This document shows, in pieces, positions 20,298 to 28,167 of a stretch of 64,000 nt of DNA. Positions within the stretch are counted from its first letter, which is position 1; every line of letters starts with the position of its first letter. This stretch comes from a virus, in IMG/VR virus record IMGVR_UViG_3300030042_000123, positions 56,344 to 120,343 of that record; one strand, given 5' to 3'. Made by a program: the position numbers and the translations under genes. A model generated the notes under the pieces. It was not told where the DNA came from, made no database searches, and saw nothing but the letters and a program-made list of their open reading frames with translations.

Positions 20298-20951
20298 ATG
20301 CAATGGGGCACGTTTTCAAGATTGAACCCTGAGTGGTTCGCCTCCGTAATAACCGACGCCGCATCAGTTCCGGAAGTTTTACGAAAAATGGGACTGACCA
20401 ACCAAACCAACAATCGAAAAGCCTTCTGGAAAAAAGTCAGTGAGATAGGGATTAACGCCGAACATTTACGAGTGCCCTCTGGTAAAATGCCGCCAAGAAC
20501 CGCCGAGCACGGATTGAAACTCAGTGCTGCAAAATTAGGGATTAGCCTCGAAGAACGCCGACGTATGGCCGCTGAGAACCTACGTTGGTGCACATTCCAC
20601 AAAGAAGCGGTCCCTGTCAGCCTGTTCAAGAACGAGCGCCAGCGAAGTTGTAATGCTTGCCTGCTCGCCGAACGACTCTGGAATTTCTGGAAGCTCCCTC
20701 TAGAGTGGTTCTTAAACAAATTCAAAGAACAAGGTAGCACCTGTGCTATTTGTAGAATGGGAATTCCACCAGAAAATTTTGTTGTGGACCATGACCATAA
20801 ACACTGCGAGCGGGGGTGCGCTAAATGTGCGAGAGGGTTGCTATGTGAACGCTGTAATATTGCATTGGGCTGGTTGGAAATACTTAAGAAAACACCTGAA
20901 ATGATGGATAGTGCGGAGAAATACCTAGCGAAGTACGGTGGTTGCTGCTGA
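20298..20951 (+). CDS. endonuclease VII-like HNH homing endonuclease
   Basis: 217 residues from ATG 20298, which has a CAGGAGA ribosome site. The C-terminal half holds CAIC...FVVDHDHKHC...CARGLLCERCNIALGWLE, the endonuclease VII zinc/HNH signature. The N-terminal half is helical and probably binds DNA. It is a plus-strand island among minus-strand genes, typical of a mobile free-standing nuclease. It resembles the gene at 23559, which shares the same C-terminal layout. Confidence 0.88.
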   Translation: MQWGTFSRLNPEWFASVITDAASVPEVLRKMGLTNQTNNRKAFWKKVSEIGINAEHLRVPSGKMPPRTAEHGLKLSAAKLGISLEERRRMAAENLRWCTFHKEAVPVSLFKNERQRSCNACLLAERLWNFWKLPLEWFLNKFKEQGSTCAICRMGIPPENFVVDHDHKHCERGCAKCARGLLCERCNIALGWLEILKKTPEMMDSAEKYLAKYGGCC

Positions 20952-21045
20952 CTGACCTACAGATCGCCGATTGCCTTACGCATGTGAGTAGCTCCTAAAG
21001 ACATAATACCAGTAGTTGGAAAATTTGCAACAACTATTTTTCGAA
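20952..21045 (-). promoter_or_regulatory. intergenic region with promoter and a truncated start
   Basis: On the minus strand TGGTATTAT (around 20998-21006) forms an extended -10 with TTGCAA upstream. It is followed by AGGAG and an ATG that opens only eight codons (MRKAIGDL) before TAG. The transcript would run antisense through the HNH gene to the PTH2 gene, as if the HNH gene had landed between a promoter and its operon. Confidence 0.4.
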
Positions 21046-21189
21046 TTATTTTTTGCCCTCGTCGATGGCCTCTTTCGCGAAGGAACACACGATCACCACG
21101 GCGATAATAATCGAGCCGCAGATAAGCCGCAGAAGTTCAAGCGGGTGCCACGCCAACCACAGTGCTCTACTTAGCCCAGAATTTTTCAT
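21046..21189 (-). CDS. small membrane protein (47 aa)
   Basis: One hydrophobic helix (LICGSIIIAVVIVCSFA) is followed by a charged tail (KEAIDEGKK). ATG 21189 has a GGAGG ribosome site. It is unrecognised; a holin-like or regulatory membrane peptide is possible. Its start lies inside the end of the upstream gene. Confidence 0.55.
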   Translation of the reverse strand: MKNSGLSRALWLAWHPLELLRLICGSIIIAVVIVCSFAKEAIDEGKK

Positions 21190-21424
21190 GCCGTTCCTCC
21201 GCAGGAATATGGCGTGGTGTGGTGTCCAAATGGATAACGCCGATGTGGACATCGCCCGCCTGATAAGTGTTCATCATTCCCGGGCGATCATCATCACCCA
21301 TACCGAATGGGTCTTCGTATCCCCAGAAACGTGCGAATGCATACGCAGTCTTGCTGTCCGAGAACAGCCGGAATTTCTCGATGTACTCAGGCTCGTTGTG
21401 TCGAATCACCAACCATGCGTCCAT
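21167..21424 (-). CDS. hypothetical protein (85 aa)
   Basis: MDAWLVIRHNEPEYI is followed by KTAYAFARFWGYEDPFG. It is a small mixed alpha/beta protein of unknown function. The start at 21424 shares its first base with the stop of the upstream gene, and its end overlaps the small membrane protein gene. Confidence 0.55.
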   Translation of the reverse strand: MDAWLVIRHNEPEYIEKFRLFSDSKTAYAFARFWGYEDPFGMGDDDRPGMMNTYQAGDVHIGVIHLDTTPRHIPAEERHEKFWAK

Positions 21425-21705
21425 TAGCAACCTCCACCATTGTTGAACACGATCTCATCCGCGATGCACAACCAATTCTTTGCGAGAGGTGCATCGAAAC
21501 TATCGTCCAGCGGAGCAACGCGAACATACCTACGACCGAGGCGAACTCCCAAATTGTGTGGAGCGAGTTGTCTTCGCATTCTGCGAACTTCAACGTAAGT
21601 CTTCGGACGGTCATAGATCATGCTGGGATAGCCAAGCTCGTGCTCGATCACCTTTCCCACAGTGACTATGTTCCGCTTTTTCACTTCAGCATGTCGTTGA
21701 GCCAT
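21424..21705 (-). CDS. hypothetical basic protein (93 aa)
   Basis: The first 45 residues are rich in Arg/Lys (AQRHAEVKKRN, VRRMRRQLAPH) and the C-terminus is neutral. No family is recognised. It overlaps the 52-residue gene upstream by 25 bases and the downstream gene by one base. Confidence 0.5.
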   Translation of the reverse strand: MAQRHAEVKKRNIVTVGKVIEHELGYPSMIYDRPKTYVEVRRMRRQLAPHNLGVRLGRRYVRVAPLDDSFDAPLAKNWLCIADEIVFNNGGGC

Positions 21706-21839
21706 TGCTTGTCCTTCTCGGTGAACTCTGCGGACTTGTCGGGTCTGTCGGAGAGGGGCACGACATTCAACCCCGCCGCGACCGGATCGTAGTCGAACAG
21801 AAAACAGGAGCCTAGTGGGTCGTAACCGTCACTTGCCAT
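21681..21839 (-). CDS. small acidic protein (52 aa)
   Basis: The reading frame MASDGYDPLGSC...KDKQWLNDMLK fills the interval between two annotated neighbours, overlapping each by a few bases in the way usual here. Function is unknown and no motif is visible. Confidence 0.5.
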   Translation of the reverse strand: MASDGYDPLGSCFLFDYDPVAAGLNVVPLSDRPDKSAEFTEKDKQWLNDMLK

Positions 21840-22209
21840 GCTTCGTCAACTCCCCTCGGTACTCTTTCATAAACGGGTAGGCCCAATCGTGACGGCTCAT
21901 CCCAATTTGGTCGGCGTGAATCCACAGTCCGAGAGTCACGTTCGCGCTCTCATCATGCACGTCAACCGATTCCGTAAAAACTGGATGCCGCTTCAGTTGG
22001 ATTTCACCCTCCCAAAGGAGTGTACCCTCAGGATTGAAAATCTTCAGATAGTCGCCGTCATCGAGGCAATGCAGCCCATCGTATGACCATCGGGGGTGCG
22101 GCCAATTCTCAGTCGGCGGCTGAATGAACCGCTCATCCTGAATCGCCCAGTACCCGCCTTCTGTTCCCGTCTCACTATACAGGAACAGCGTCCCCTTGAT
22201 CGTCTCCAT
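21829..22209 (-). CDS. conserved hypothetical protein, METIKGTLFLYSETGTEGG type
   Basis: 126 residues from ATG 22209. METIKGTLFLYSETGTEGGY and the following WSYDGLHCLDDGDYLKIF...LLWEGEIQL resemble a small family found in phages and some bacteria; its function is not known. It is mostly beta strands. The start lies inside the 3' end of the gene at 22175-22978. Confidence 0.6.
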   Translation of the reverse strand: METIKGTLFLYSETGTEGGYWAIQDERFIQPPTENWPHPRWSYDGLHCLDDGDYLKIFNPEGTLLWEGEIQLKRHPVFTESVDVHDESANVTLGLWIHADQIGMSRHDWAYPFMKEYRGELTKHGK

Positions 22210-22978
22210 GATCTTCCTTTTTGCAGGAACACAGATGGCAGCAATCATATTCCTGACCGAGCTTATCGATGTGTTCCAAGAAATGCTCGTGCAGTTCGCA
22301 GTAGGTATCGTGGTCTTTCGCCTTGGCGTGGAACGCCTCGATGCGAACCTTGACGCTTTCTTCCAGTTCAGGCGCAACGAGTACGGCGGTCGGAGCCACG
22401 AACTGCTCCATCGACTGTTTCTCCCGCTCCTGATCTTCCTCGGTCATCGGGTCGTTAGGTTTCATTTCCCATGGACGATCTTGTGGCTTGCCGGAATAGT
22501 GATGGAAGTCAACGCCTTCTAAGCGAAGCCGCTCTTCCTCTGGCGTACCTTCGGGCGCGGATACCTGAGAATCAGATTCCAGACCGAGGTCTTTCACGAA
22601 AGTTTCATTCTCTACCGAAATGTCGTAACCAAGTTCGTACAGCTTGGACTTGTCGATCTTCTTGATGACCTCGACAGTGCCGCCCTCTTCCGATATTACT
22701 CGCACGCCGCTGACTCTGTGCGTGTCGGGCCCTGTCATTACGGATTGGTGGATGCCGAACTTGAGTTTCTTCTTGAGAGTATCGGCGTCATCTTTACCGA
22801 GGTCGGGGTTGGAGACTTCGCCCGTGGTGAGGCTGAGGCGGTCAATGGACTGCATCGGGGTGCGCTGTATTCCTATGGCATCCTGATACTCGCGGAGCAA
22901 TGCCGCGTCCGTGGGATCGAGGAGATCGGGGTTAGTCTCCTGCTTCTTTTTGAACCACTCCCAAAATTTGAGATTCAT
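22175..22978 (-). CDS. hypothetical protein with C-terminal Cys/His cluster
   Basis: 267 residues, strongly charged and probably elongated. The tail HFLEHIDKLGQEYDCCHLCSCKKEDHGDD could bind metal. The N-terminus MNLKFWEWFKKK is amphipathic. No family is recognised. It follows a 280-base stretch without genes that may supply its leader. Confidence 0.5.
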   Translation of the reverse strand: MNLKFWEWFKKKQETNPDLLDPTDAALLREYQDAIGIQRTPMQSIDRLSLTTGEVSNPDLGKDDADTLKKKLKFGIHQSVMTGPDTHRVSGVRVISEEGGTVEVIKKIDKSKLYELGYDISVENETFVKDLGLESDSQVSAPEGTPEEERLRLEGVDFHHYSGKPQDRPWEMKPNDPMTEEDQEREKQSMEQFVAPTAVLVAPELEESVKVRIEAFHAKAKDHDTYCELHEHFLEHIDKLGQEYDCCHLCSCKKEDHGDDQGDAVPV

Positions 22979-23258
22979 GCTTCTCCTAAAATTCGCCTCG
23001 GCCGTGGAGTTCCGTTCCCGTCACCACGGCTCAACCGCCTGACCACCGCCGACGCCTCAGCCTATTCCTGAAACCAAGGAGGGCCTAGTTCGCTTTCGAC
23101 CCATCGCGGTGCTTACGGTGTGCTTGCGAACCGACCACGGAGGGCACCAGCAACCCTTTGATCCATGGCAAAGTCAGATGCACTCGCGGGAATACTTTCG
23201 GAATCAGAAACGACTGCTGCCCGCGACCACCGAGGCTCATGCTATCTATGGATAATAC
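22979..23258. other. 280-base gap without genes, with a strong hairpin
   Basis: No credible reading frame. GCCGTGG (23001-23007) pairs with CCACGGC (23024-23030) around a 16-base loop, close to the start of the gene at 22978. On the minus strand AGTATTATCCATAG near 23245 is promoter-like. The region could be a structured leader or a small RNA; I could not match it to a known family. Confidence 0.35.
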
Positions 23259-23480
23259 TTACTTTTTTGGGATTTCGTCAGTCCAAAGTGCGCCGAGGGC
23301 GTGGAGGATGATCTGGTCCTGTTCGGTCAGGTTTTCGGGATGGACAAGGATATCGTAGGCGTAGAAAATGTTGGTGTTTTTGGTGAGGCACCACGAAGCG
23401 TGGCGGACAATGCCCAAACAGTGCTCACAGGCCGCACCGCCGTGGCGATTTACTTGGTAGACGGGACTGATTTGGCCCAT
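23259..23480 (-). CDS. small CxxC...C protein (73 aa)
   Basis: ACEHCLGIVRHASWC gives a compact three-Cys plus His cluster, likely zinc-binding, and a helical C-terminus follows. No family is recognised. An AAGAGGAAA ribosome site precedes the ATG. Confidence 0.55.
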   Translation of the reverse strand: MGQISPVYQVNRHGGAACEHCLGIVRHASWCLTKNTNIFYAYDILVHPENLTEQDQIILHALGALWTDEIPKK

Positions 23481-23558
23481 TGGGATTTCCTCTTACCATA
23501 GAGTTTGATAATCGAGTTTTTACTTACTATCAGTATTATGTATTAGAGGTAGTAAATC

Positions 23559-24128
23559 ATGCCGAAATTTGGACCGATGTCAAAAACGCACAAACGAAAA
23601 ATCAGTGAGGCAAACAGGGGAGTTCCGAAGTCCGTAGATCACAAAATTCTTCTGACAATCATCGGCAATCAATTGGAACAACACGGAATCACCGTCGAAA
23701 TCTACAAACAGAAGCTCGCCGATGGGTTGCGGTGGTGTCACGGGCACGGCGCTTTCATGCCCGAAACTTTATTCGGAACTGCTAAACACGGAAATCGGTG
23801 TGAGGAATGTCGTAGTAAGTATGAATTCTCTCGCAAACACCATTTGCCGTGGGCGTGGTATGAACAAAAACTAATTGAGCAAGATGGCGGATGTGGACTC
23901 TGTGGTGGACCTCCAACGAAACGGAAGGGGCGGCGAGTTCCGCTATTCGATCTCGACCATGACCATGCTTGTTGTTCTGGGGATAGGTCGTGTGGACGAT
24001 GCGCTCGCGGTCTCTTGTGTAGTCGGTGTAATTTTGTTTTAGGCTGGATTGAAAAGGATTTGACTCGGCTCAATTTGCTGGAAAAGATTACTACGTATCT
24101 TGAGAAATACTCTCATTCTTTCCAATAA
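23559..24128 (+). CDS. endonuclease VII-like HNH homing endonuclease with NUMOD3-like start
   Basis: 189 residues. MSKTHKRKISEANRG resembles NUMOD3, a DNA-binding repeat of homing nucleases. Then LRWCHGHGAFM and the core CGLCGGPP...FDLDHDHAC...CARGLLCSRCNFVLGWIEKD follow. It is related in layout to the nuclease at 20298. It is a plus-strand island with its own TATTAT promoter and GAGGT ribosome site. Its last 16 bases overlap the convergent gene. Confidence 0.88.
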   Translation: MPKFGPMSKTHKRKISEANRGVPKSVDHKILLTIIGNQLEQHGITVEIYKQKLADGLRWCHGHGAFMPETLFGTAKHGNRCEECRSKYEFSRKHHLPWAWYEQKLIEQDGGCGLCGGPPTKRKGRRVPLFDLDHDHACCSGDRSCGRCARGLLCSRCNFVLGWIEKDLTRLNLLEKITTYLEKYSHSFQ

Positions 24129-25066
24129 ACTCCTCCACTCGGCAGGTCGTAGGAGTTGCCGTCATAACGGGACAGGAAGTGCTGCCAGCCATCGGCTGCA
24201 ACTGCTTCTTCTGCCGCTGCGTTAATGTCGATCCCAGCGATCACAATTGCCTGCTTGATGCCGTCCGCGTCCCCATAGATTTCCTGCATGTACTGCACGG
24301 GATAGCGGAGGAGTTCGGTGACTTTCTCTTCGAGCCAATCCTCGGAAGGTTCGGTCTCTTCTTGAATGGGCTCGCCAGCCGAATCGTATTCGCCGTCGTC
24401 TTCTTCCTCGCCCTCAGCGTTGTAGCGGACGAGTTCTTCGCCCCCACCGGGCTCCCACCCATAGGAATCTGGAGATTGACGGATGCCTTCTTCCACGTCC
24501 GACCACAGGTCGTTGCGGAGGCGCTCTTCGTTGATGTGGCTTTGGAGCCAGTCCTGATTGAAAAGTTCGGGCTGGTCGCTTAGATCGCTGCGGACTTGTT
24601 CAAGGGCGATACGCTCGGGGGTGTCATCGTTGGCTGCAATGATGTAGCCAGCAACCGTACAGGTGCCATCGGAGTTATCCGTGACATCCACGCTGTAGTC
24701 GTCGTAATCGAACTTTTCGGCTTCCAAGAATTCAATGACCGCCGTGACCAGATCGTCGTCGCCTAGTTCAGTCTCAAGAGCTTCGCGCACGCGAGCGGCC
24801 TTGGCTTCAGGGGTTTCCTCAACCTCTTCCTCTTCGACTTCCTCTACGGGAGCGACAGGGGGTGCTGCTGGGTTGGCTGGCTGTACGGGTTGAGCGGGGG
24901 CGGCTGGGTCAGCTTGGGCAGCGGGTTCATCACGCTGGATTGGGTCGCCGGGGGCGGCATTCTTCTTCGCTTCATACTCGGCAACAACGTCCAGAGCCGC
25001 CTTCTTGATGCCGCGTGCTTTGAAGCCTACGGCTGCGGTAATTGCTTCCTGAATTTTGTCTGCCAT
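24113..25066 (-). CDS. acidic Pro/Ala-rich protein of unknown function
   Basis: 317 residues. A helical N-terminus (KARGIKKAALDVVAEYEAKK) is followed by a Pro/Ala linker (~residues 50-75) and a long Glu/Asp-rich body with several Trp. No family is recognised. It is read from a near-consensus sigma-70 promoter (TTGACA, 17-base spacer, TAGTAT) just upstream. The composition suggests a flexible scaffold or an inhibitor that mimics DNA charge; both are guesses. Confidence 0.55.
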   Translation of the reverse strand: MADKIQEAITAAVGFKARGIKKAALDVVAEYEAKKNAAPGDPIQRDEPAAQADPAAPAQPVQPANPAAPPVAPVEEVEEEEVEETPEAKAARVREALETELGDDDLVTAVIEFLEAEKFDYDDYSVDVTDNSDGTCTVAGYIIAANDDTPERIALEQVRSDLSDQPELFNQDWLQSHINEERLRNDLWSDVEEGIRQSPDSYGWEPGGGEELVRYNAEGEEEDDGEYDSAGEPIQEETEPSEDWLEEKVTELLRYPVQYMQEIYGDADGIKQAIVIAGIDINAAAEEAVAADGWQHFLSRYDGNSYDLPSGGVYWKE

Positions 25067-25078
25067 AAAAGTGCCCCT

Positions 25079-25107
25079 ATACTAGCCTTTGAAATTCAAA
25101 TTGTCAA
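25079..25107 (-). promoter_or_regulatory. sigma-70-type promoter
   Basis: A perfect TTGACA -35 (25102-25107), a 17-base spacer and TAGTAT (25079-25084) lie just before the gene starting at 25066. A terminator lies directly upstream at 25111-25137, isolating this unit. It is a clear host-type promoter, unlike the shared phage promoter. Confidence 0.75.
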
Positions 25108-25110
25108 CCA

Positions 25111-25137
25111 GAAACAAAAATGCCCGCTTGCGCGGGC
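25111..25137 (-). terminator. rho-independent terminator
   Basis: GCCCGC-GCAA-GCGGGC on the minus strand is followed by ATTTTTGTTTC. It ends the transcript that starts at the promoter 25514-25547 and contains the tRNA-like gene. Confidence 0.82.
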
Positions 25138-25156
25138 TCTCTTGCCGTGTTGAGGA

Positions 25157-25175
25157 ACAGACCCACGGGGTCTGT
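25157..25175. repeat. perfect 8-bp hairpin
   Basis: ACAGACCC and GGGTCTGT flank a three-base loop, about 20 bases before the terminator in minus-strand order. It may act with it as a double stop or protect the tRNA precursor end. Confidence 0.5.
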
Positions 25176-25176
25176 G

Positions 25177-25368
25177 CTACGCAATTAAGCGTGAGCAGCC
25201 ATTGCCTTTGGAGCAGTAGCGTTTATGTTTTTGAATGGAGTTTAACGAGGAATCATCCTTCCCTCGGATCGCTGGCTGCCATCCCATACCGTCTTCATCG
25301 AAACCGGGACAGGCCCATAATGTCGGGTGTGTTTGGTCAATGCTCAAACCTACTGGTGGAGCACTCAC
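25177..25368 (-). CDS. possible small Cys-containing protein (63 aa)
   Basis: From a GTG at 25368 the frame gives WACPGFDEDGMGW and HKRYCSKGNGCSRLI, a plausible zinc-binding pattern with sensible codon use. There is no clear ribosome site and it lies within the transcript of the tRNA-like gene, so it is uncertain. Confidence 0.35.
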   Translation of the reverse strand: MSAPPVGLSIDQTHPTLWACPGFDEDGMGWQPAIRGKDDSSLNSIQKHKRYCSKGNGCSRLIA

Positions 25369-25397
25369 CGAAACACGCCCGAAGGTTACTTCGGATA

Positions 25398-25487
25398 TGG
25401 TGGACCTGAGGGGAGTCGAACCCCTGTCTGAAAATCAGTACCAGTGCCTTTTATCCACCCGAGACCACCCATTGAAGGGTCAGGTTC
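25398..25487 (-). tRNA. tRNA-like gene with enlarged D loop
   Basis: The acceptor GAACCTG pairs with CAGGTCC in six of seven positions, followed by A73 and CCA; the T arm AGGGG-TTCGACT-CCCCT is perfect. The D stem would be CCTT/AAGG around a 24-base loop. The anticodon arm is weak (CTGGT/TTCAG), so the anticodon is unclear; TGA is one reading. A dedicated shared-type promoter lies 27 bases upstream. Confidence 0.5.
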
Positions 25488-25513
25488 GGTATGGACTTAC
25501 GACCATCTATTAC

Positions 25514-25547
25514 ATGATACCCGAAGTCAGAGGATTTTGGCTAGGAA
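25514..25547 (-). promoter_or_regulatory. shared phage promoter, copy 4
   Basis: TTCCTAGC at 25540-25547 lies exactly 20 bases before TATCAT at 25514-25519. The only product before the terminator at 25111 is the tRNA-like RNA and perhaps one small protein. Confidence 0.65.
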
Positions 25548-25555
25548 ATTCGAAA

Positions 25556-27001
25556 TTAGTCGCCGAACGCCTGAGTGAAGGAGTGGAGGCCGTCAAATCC
25601 CAGCCGGGTTTCCAGCACGTTTTGGGGCTCCTCGTCGAACATGTCCGTCTTGGCGACCTTGCCGTCCTTGAAGAACACCTTGAGCCACGTGCCGTCGCCC
25701 GCGTATTCCGTGTTGCGGGAGTAGATCACCCAGCCGTTACCTTTGCCGTCCTCGGAGAACGACCGTTTCTCCATCAGGTTAGCGACCTGTTCCTCGATTG
25801 TACCACCTTCGTATTGGCTCGGATCAGCCTTGGCGTGCTTGAGCAACTCGTTGTCTGGCTGGGGCACCTTCTCCCACAATTGGCTGCCCTCTTCGTCTTG
25901 ATTCAAGGCGACGTTGCTGCCCTGATTGTCGTCGCGGAACCGCTTGGCATCCTCGGGGGAGAAAAAGCCTCTCTTGGGGAGTCCTCCCCTAACAGCGGCG
26001 TCGGTCGCCAGATCGTGCAGAATCCACGTGGCGGCATCGTTGCCTACAAGCTCGTTCAGGGCGTCGTAACGGCTCATGAGCGACCGCGAGCCCGCGTAGG
26101 GTCCCTTGGTCTCAGTCTTCGGGTGCTCCTTGATCCACTTGTCGAGGTCCGCCGTGGTCTTAATACCGAGGCTCCGCAGCTTGGCGACAGCCTCACGGGT
26201 GCCTTGGCTGCCAGCCCGCTTGCTGTTCATCTTGGAAAAGGGCATAGCCTGCGGCTCGGGCACGCCGGGTTGACGCTCTGGGCGGCACTGCCAGCCGATC
26301 CACTTACCCTTGGAGGCGGCGATCTGAGGACCGTAGAATTCGCAGACGATATCTGCGCTGACTTCCATCTCGGCCTCGTTTCCGAATGAGAAATACGCTA
26401 CGTGCTGTTCGTCATCCGTCGCCACGTCAAAGTCCCGCATACCCGCGTTGGCGAGGGTGTGGGCTACTTGATGGGCATACTCCTGCGGCACTCCCCAGCT
26501 TGTGGCTGGTACGAAACCGCTGATCTTACGCCGCGTAGCGACCCTCTCAGATGCGTATTGCGGCTTATTAGGAGCCCGCTGTGGGGTTTGAGGCTGGGTT
26601 GGACCCATCTGGGGCTTCTTGGGTTGCTGCCCCTTGGGGAACATGATACGGCTCTGCTCCTGTGCGCTGCCCTGCGCGGGCGGGCAGGACATGTGGGATT
26701 CCATACCGCCTTCCCATGAGATCGTCTCCCCCTGCTGGATGGGCTGTTTGCACTTGTAGCAGGTCTGCTGTCCCTGATCCATGCTGAGTGGTGCGCCTGC
26801 ACCGTCTTTTTGGAGCAAAGGGTTCTGGGAAGCCATACGAACAGGCTCGACGATCTTCTCATCCTCAGCCGGGGCGACAGGCGGTGGTGGGGCGACCCTT
26901 TTGGTCGCTGGATCAAGCATATCCCCTTGCTCGTTATCATCTTGCGGCAGGATGATGGGGTCTTGATCGTCGTTTGTCTTTTTCTGGAAAAGCGGGTTCA
27001 T
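25556..27001 (-). CDS. large hypothetical protein with a zinc-binding module
   Basis: 481 residues. The N-terminal 70 are disordered and Pro/Asp-rich. Around residue 80 CYKCKQPIQQGETISWEGG...HMSCPP forms a four-ligand zinc module like those beside PARP-type fingers. A Pro/Gln linker is followed by a C-terminal domain with SRNTEYAGDGTWLKVFF. No enzyme family is recognised. A DNA-associated role is possible. It is transcribed away from the plus-strand hypermodification genes. Confidence 0.5.
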   Translation of the reverse strand: MNPLFQKKTNDDQDPIILPQDDNEQGDMLDPATKRVAPPPPVAPAEDEKIVEPVRMASQNPLLQKDGAGAPLSMDQGQQTCYKCKQPIQQGETISWEGGMESHMSCPPAQGSAQEQSRIMFPKGQQPKKPQMGPTQPQTPQRAPNKPQYASERVATRRKISGFVPATSWGVPQEYAHQVAHTLANAGMRDFDVATDDEQHVAYFSFGNEAEMEVSADIVCEFYGPQIAASKGKWIGWQCRPERQPGVPEPQAMPFSKMNSKRAGSQGTREAVAKLRSLGIKTTADLDKWIKEHPKTETKGPYAGSRSLMSRYDALNELVGNDAATWILHDLATDAAVRGGLPKRGFFSPEDAKRFRDDNQGSNVALNQDEEGSQLWEKVPQPDNELLKHAKADPSQYEGGTIEEQVANLMEKRSFSEDGKGNGWVIYSRNTEYAGDGTWLKVFFKDGKVAKTDMFDEEPQNVLETRLGFDGLHSFTQAFGD

Positions 27002-27042
27002 CGGAAAAAAGGCCCTCAGTAATAGAGTCGAAAGCGAAGAGA

Positions 27043-27054
27043 TTGTGGTATTAT
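27043..27054 (+). promoter_or_regulatory. TTGTGGTATTAT promoter
   Basis: An extended -10 element ends 6 bases before ATG 27061, so the mRNA would be leaderless. It is the only plus-strand copy of this motif found; it drives the pyrophosphorylase gene. Confidence 0.55.
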
Positions 27055-27060
27055 TGAAAG

Positions 27061-27891
27061 ATGAGAGTCGAAGCCCTTTTCGCGTGGATCACCGAACGGC
27101 ACGCGATCTACGAAGCCAAGAACGCCGGATATCCGAAACCTTGGACAGAGGACCCCATCCTGAGGGCCTACCGTTTCTGCAACGTCTACCGCGAACTCGA
27201 CAAGGTGACGCAGTGGATCGCCGAACACTGGCGTGATAATCACTACGATAGCCCCGAGGTATGGTTTGCGATGACGGTCGCCCGCCTCGTGAACTGGCCC
27301 GACACGCTCGAAGAGCTTGGCTACCCTGTCCCGTTTGACCCGATGCATTTCATCGAAGTGCTCGAACGCCGCAAGCAGGCGAAAGAGAAGGTTTTTACGG
27401 GCGTCTACATCGTACCCGCGAAAGCGGGGTTCTCATCCAAGGCGAGATACATCGCCAGCGAAGTTCTCAATCCGATGTGGTGCCAGCGCAACGACATCAC
27501 CGAGTCCGCACACAGCCTCGCGGACTTCCACAAGCAATTGATGAAGTATAACGGCATGGGCAGCTTTCTTGCGGGGCAGGTCGTGTGTGACACGAAGTAC
27601 ACCAAGTTGCTTGTGAACAGCGTGGATTGGATGGAGTGGGCGTGTTCGGGTCCGGGCAGTAAGCGCGGATTGAACCGTGTCATGAACTACCCCGTGGATC
27701 AGGTTTGGCAAGAGTCGATGTGGTTGGACACGATGCTCGACCTGCGGCGGCAGATCAAACCGTTAGTCGCCAACGTGGGGATGCCGGAAATCCACATGCA
27801 GGACCTCCAGAACTGCCTTTGTGAGTTCGATAAGTATGAGCGGGTGCGGTTAGGTGAGGGCAAGCCGCGTAACGGCTACCCGGGAATCTAG
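27061..27891 (+). CDS. alpha-glutamyl/putrescinyl thymine pyrophosphorylase-like DNA hypermodification enzyme
   Basis: 276 residues. The start ITERHAIYEAKNAGYPKPW followed by EDPILRAYRFCNVYRELDKVTQW is the signature of the aGPT-PPlase families predicted from thymine-hypermodified phages. These enzymes are proposed to replace a pyrophosphate on hydroxymethyl-deoxyuridine in DNA with an amine such as putrescine or glutamate. The kinase and hydroxymethylase needed earlier in that pathway are not in this window. It is followed on the same strand by a Mom/DruA-like gene. The stop shares CTAG with the convergent gene. Confidence 0.8.
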   Translation: MRVEALFAWITERHAIYEAKNAGYPKPWTEDPILRAYRFCNVYRELDKVTQWIAEHWRDNHYDSPEVWFAMTVARLVNWPDTLEELGYPVPFDPMHFIEVLERRKQAKEKVFTGVYIVPAKAGFSSKARYIASEVLNPMWCQRNDITESAHSLADFHKQLMKYNGMGSFLAGQVVCDTKYTKLLVNSVDWMEWACSGPGSKRGLNRVMNYPVDQVWQESMWLDTMLDLRRQIKPLVANVGMPEIHMQDLQNCLCEFDKYERVRLGEGKPRNGYPGI

Positions 27892-28121
27892 CTGGCGGGG
27901 GCGGCTTTGCTGGGCTTCGCCGTTTCCTCTTCGGGAAGCATGAATCTCGACGCCCAATCCCGGCCGATGTGCCAGTGATCCCCACAGGAGAACACTTTAA
28001 GCAGCCGCCACGTACTGCCCCCGCGTCTCATCCCCCACAACGCGACTTTGCCCAACTCGTCATCCGCTTCTTTTTGCGAGGCAAATTTTCTATGCTCTGA
28101 ACACCGTCTGTGTCGCTGCAT
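27888..28121 (-). CDS. small Cys/His protein (77 aa)
   Basis: RHRRCSEHRKFASQKEADDE and SCGDHWHIGRDW fit a small zinc-binding protein type common in phages and actinobacteria (a Cys/His pair at each end around helices). GGTATTATG lies upstream with an AAGGAGA ribosome site. It lies between the two plus-strand hypermodification genes, in the opposite direction. Confidence 0.55.
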   Translation of the reverse strand: MQRHRRCSEHRKFASQKEADDELGKVALWGMRRGGSTWRLLKVFSCGDHWHIGRDWASRFMLPEEETAKPSKAAPAS

Positions 28122-28167
28122 AAAATCTCCTTCCTACATAATACCCCAGATTTGGTATTAAGAGAAT

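Noticed and set aside
25235-26389. Long open frame (384 codons) on the plus strand
   Set aside because: It lies antisense to the gene at 25556-27001 and runs through a tRNA-like gene and a promoter. The minus-strand product has recognisable composition and a zinc module.
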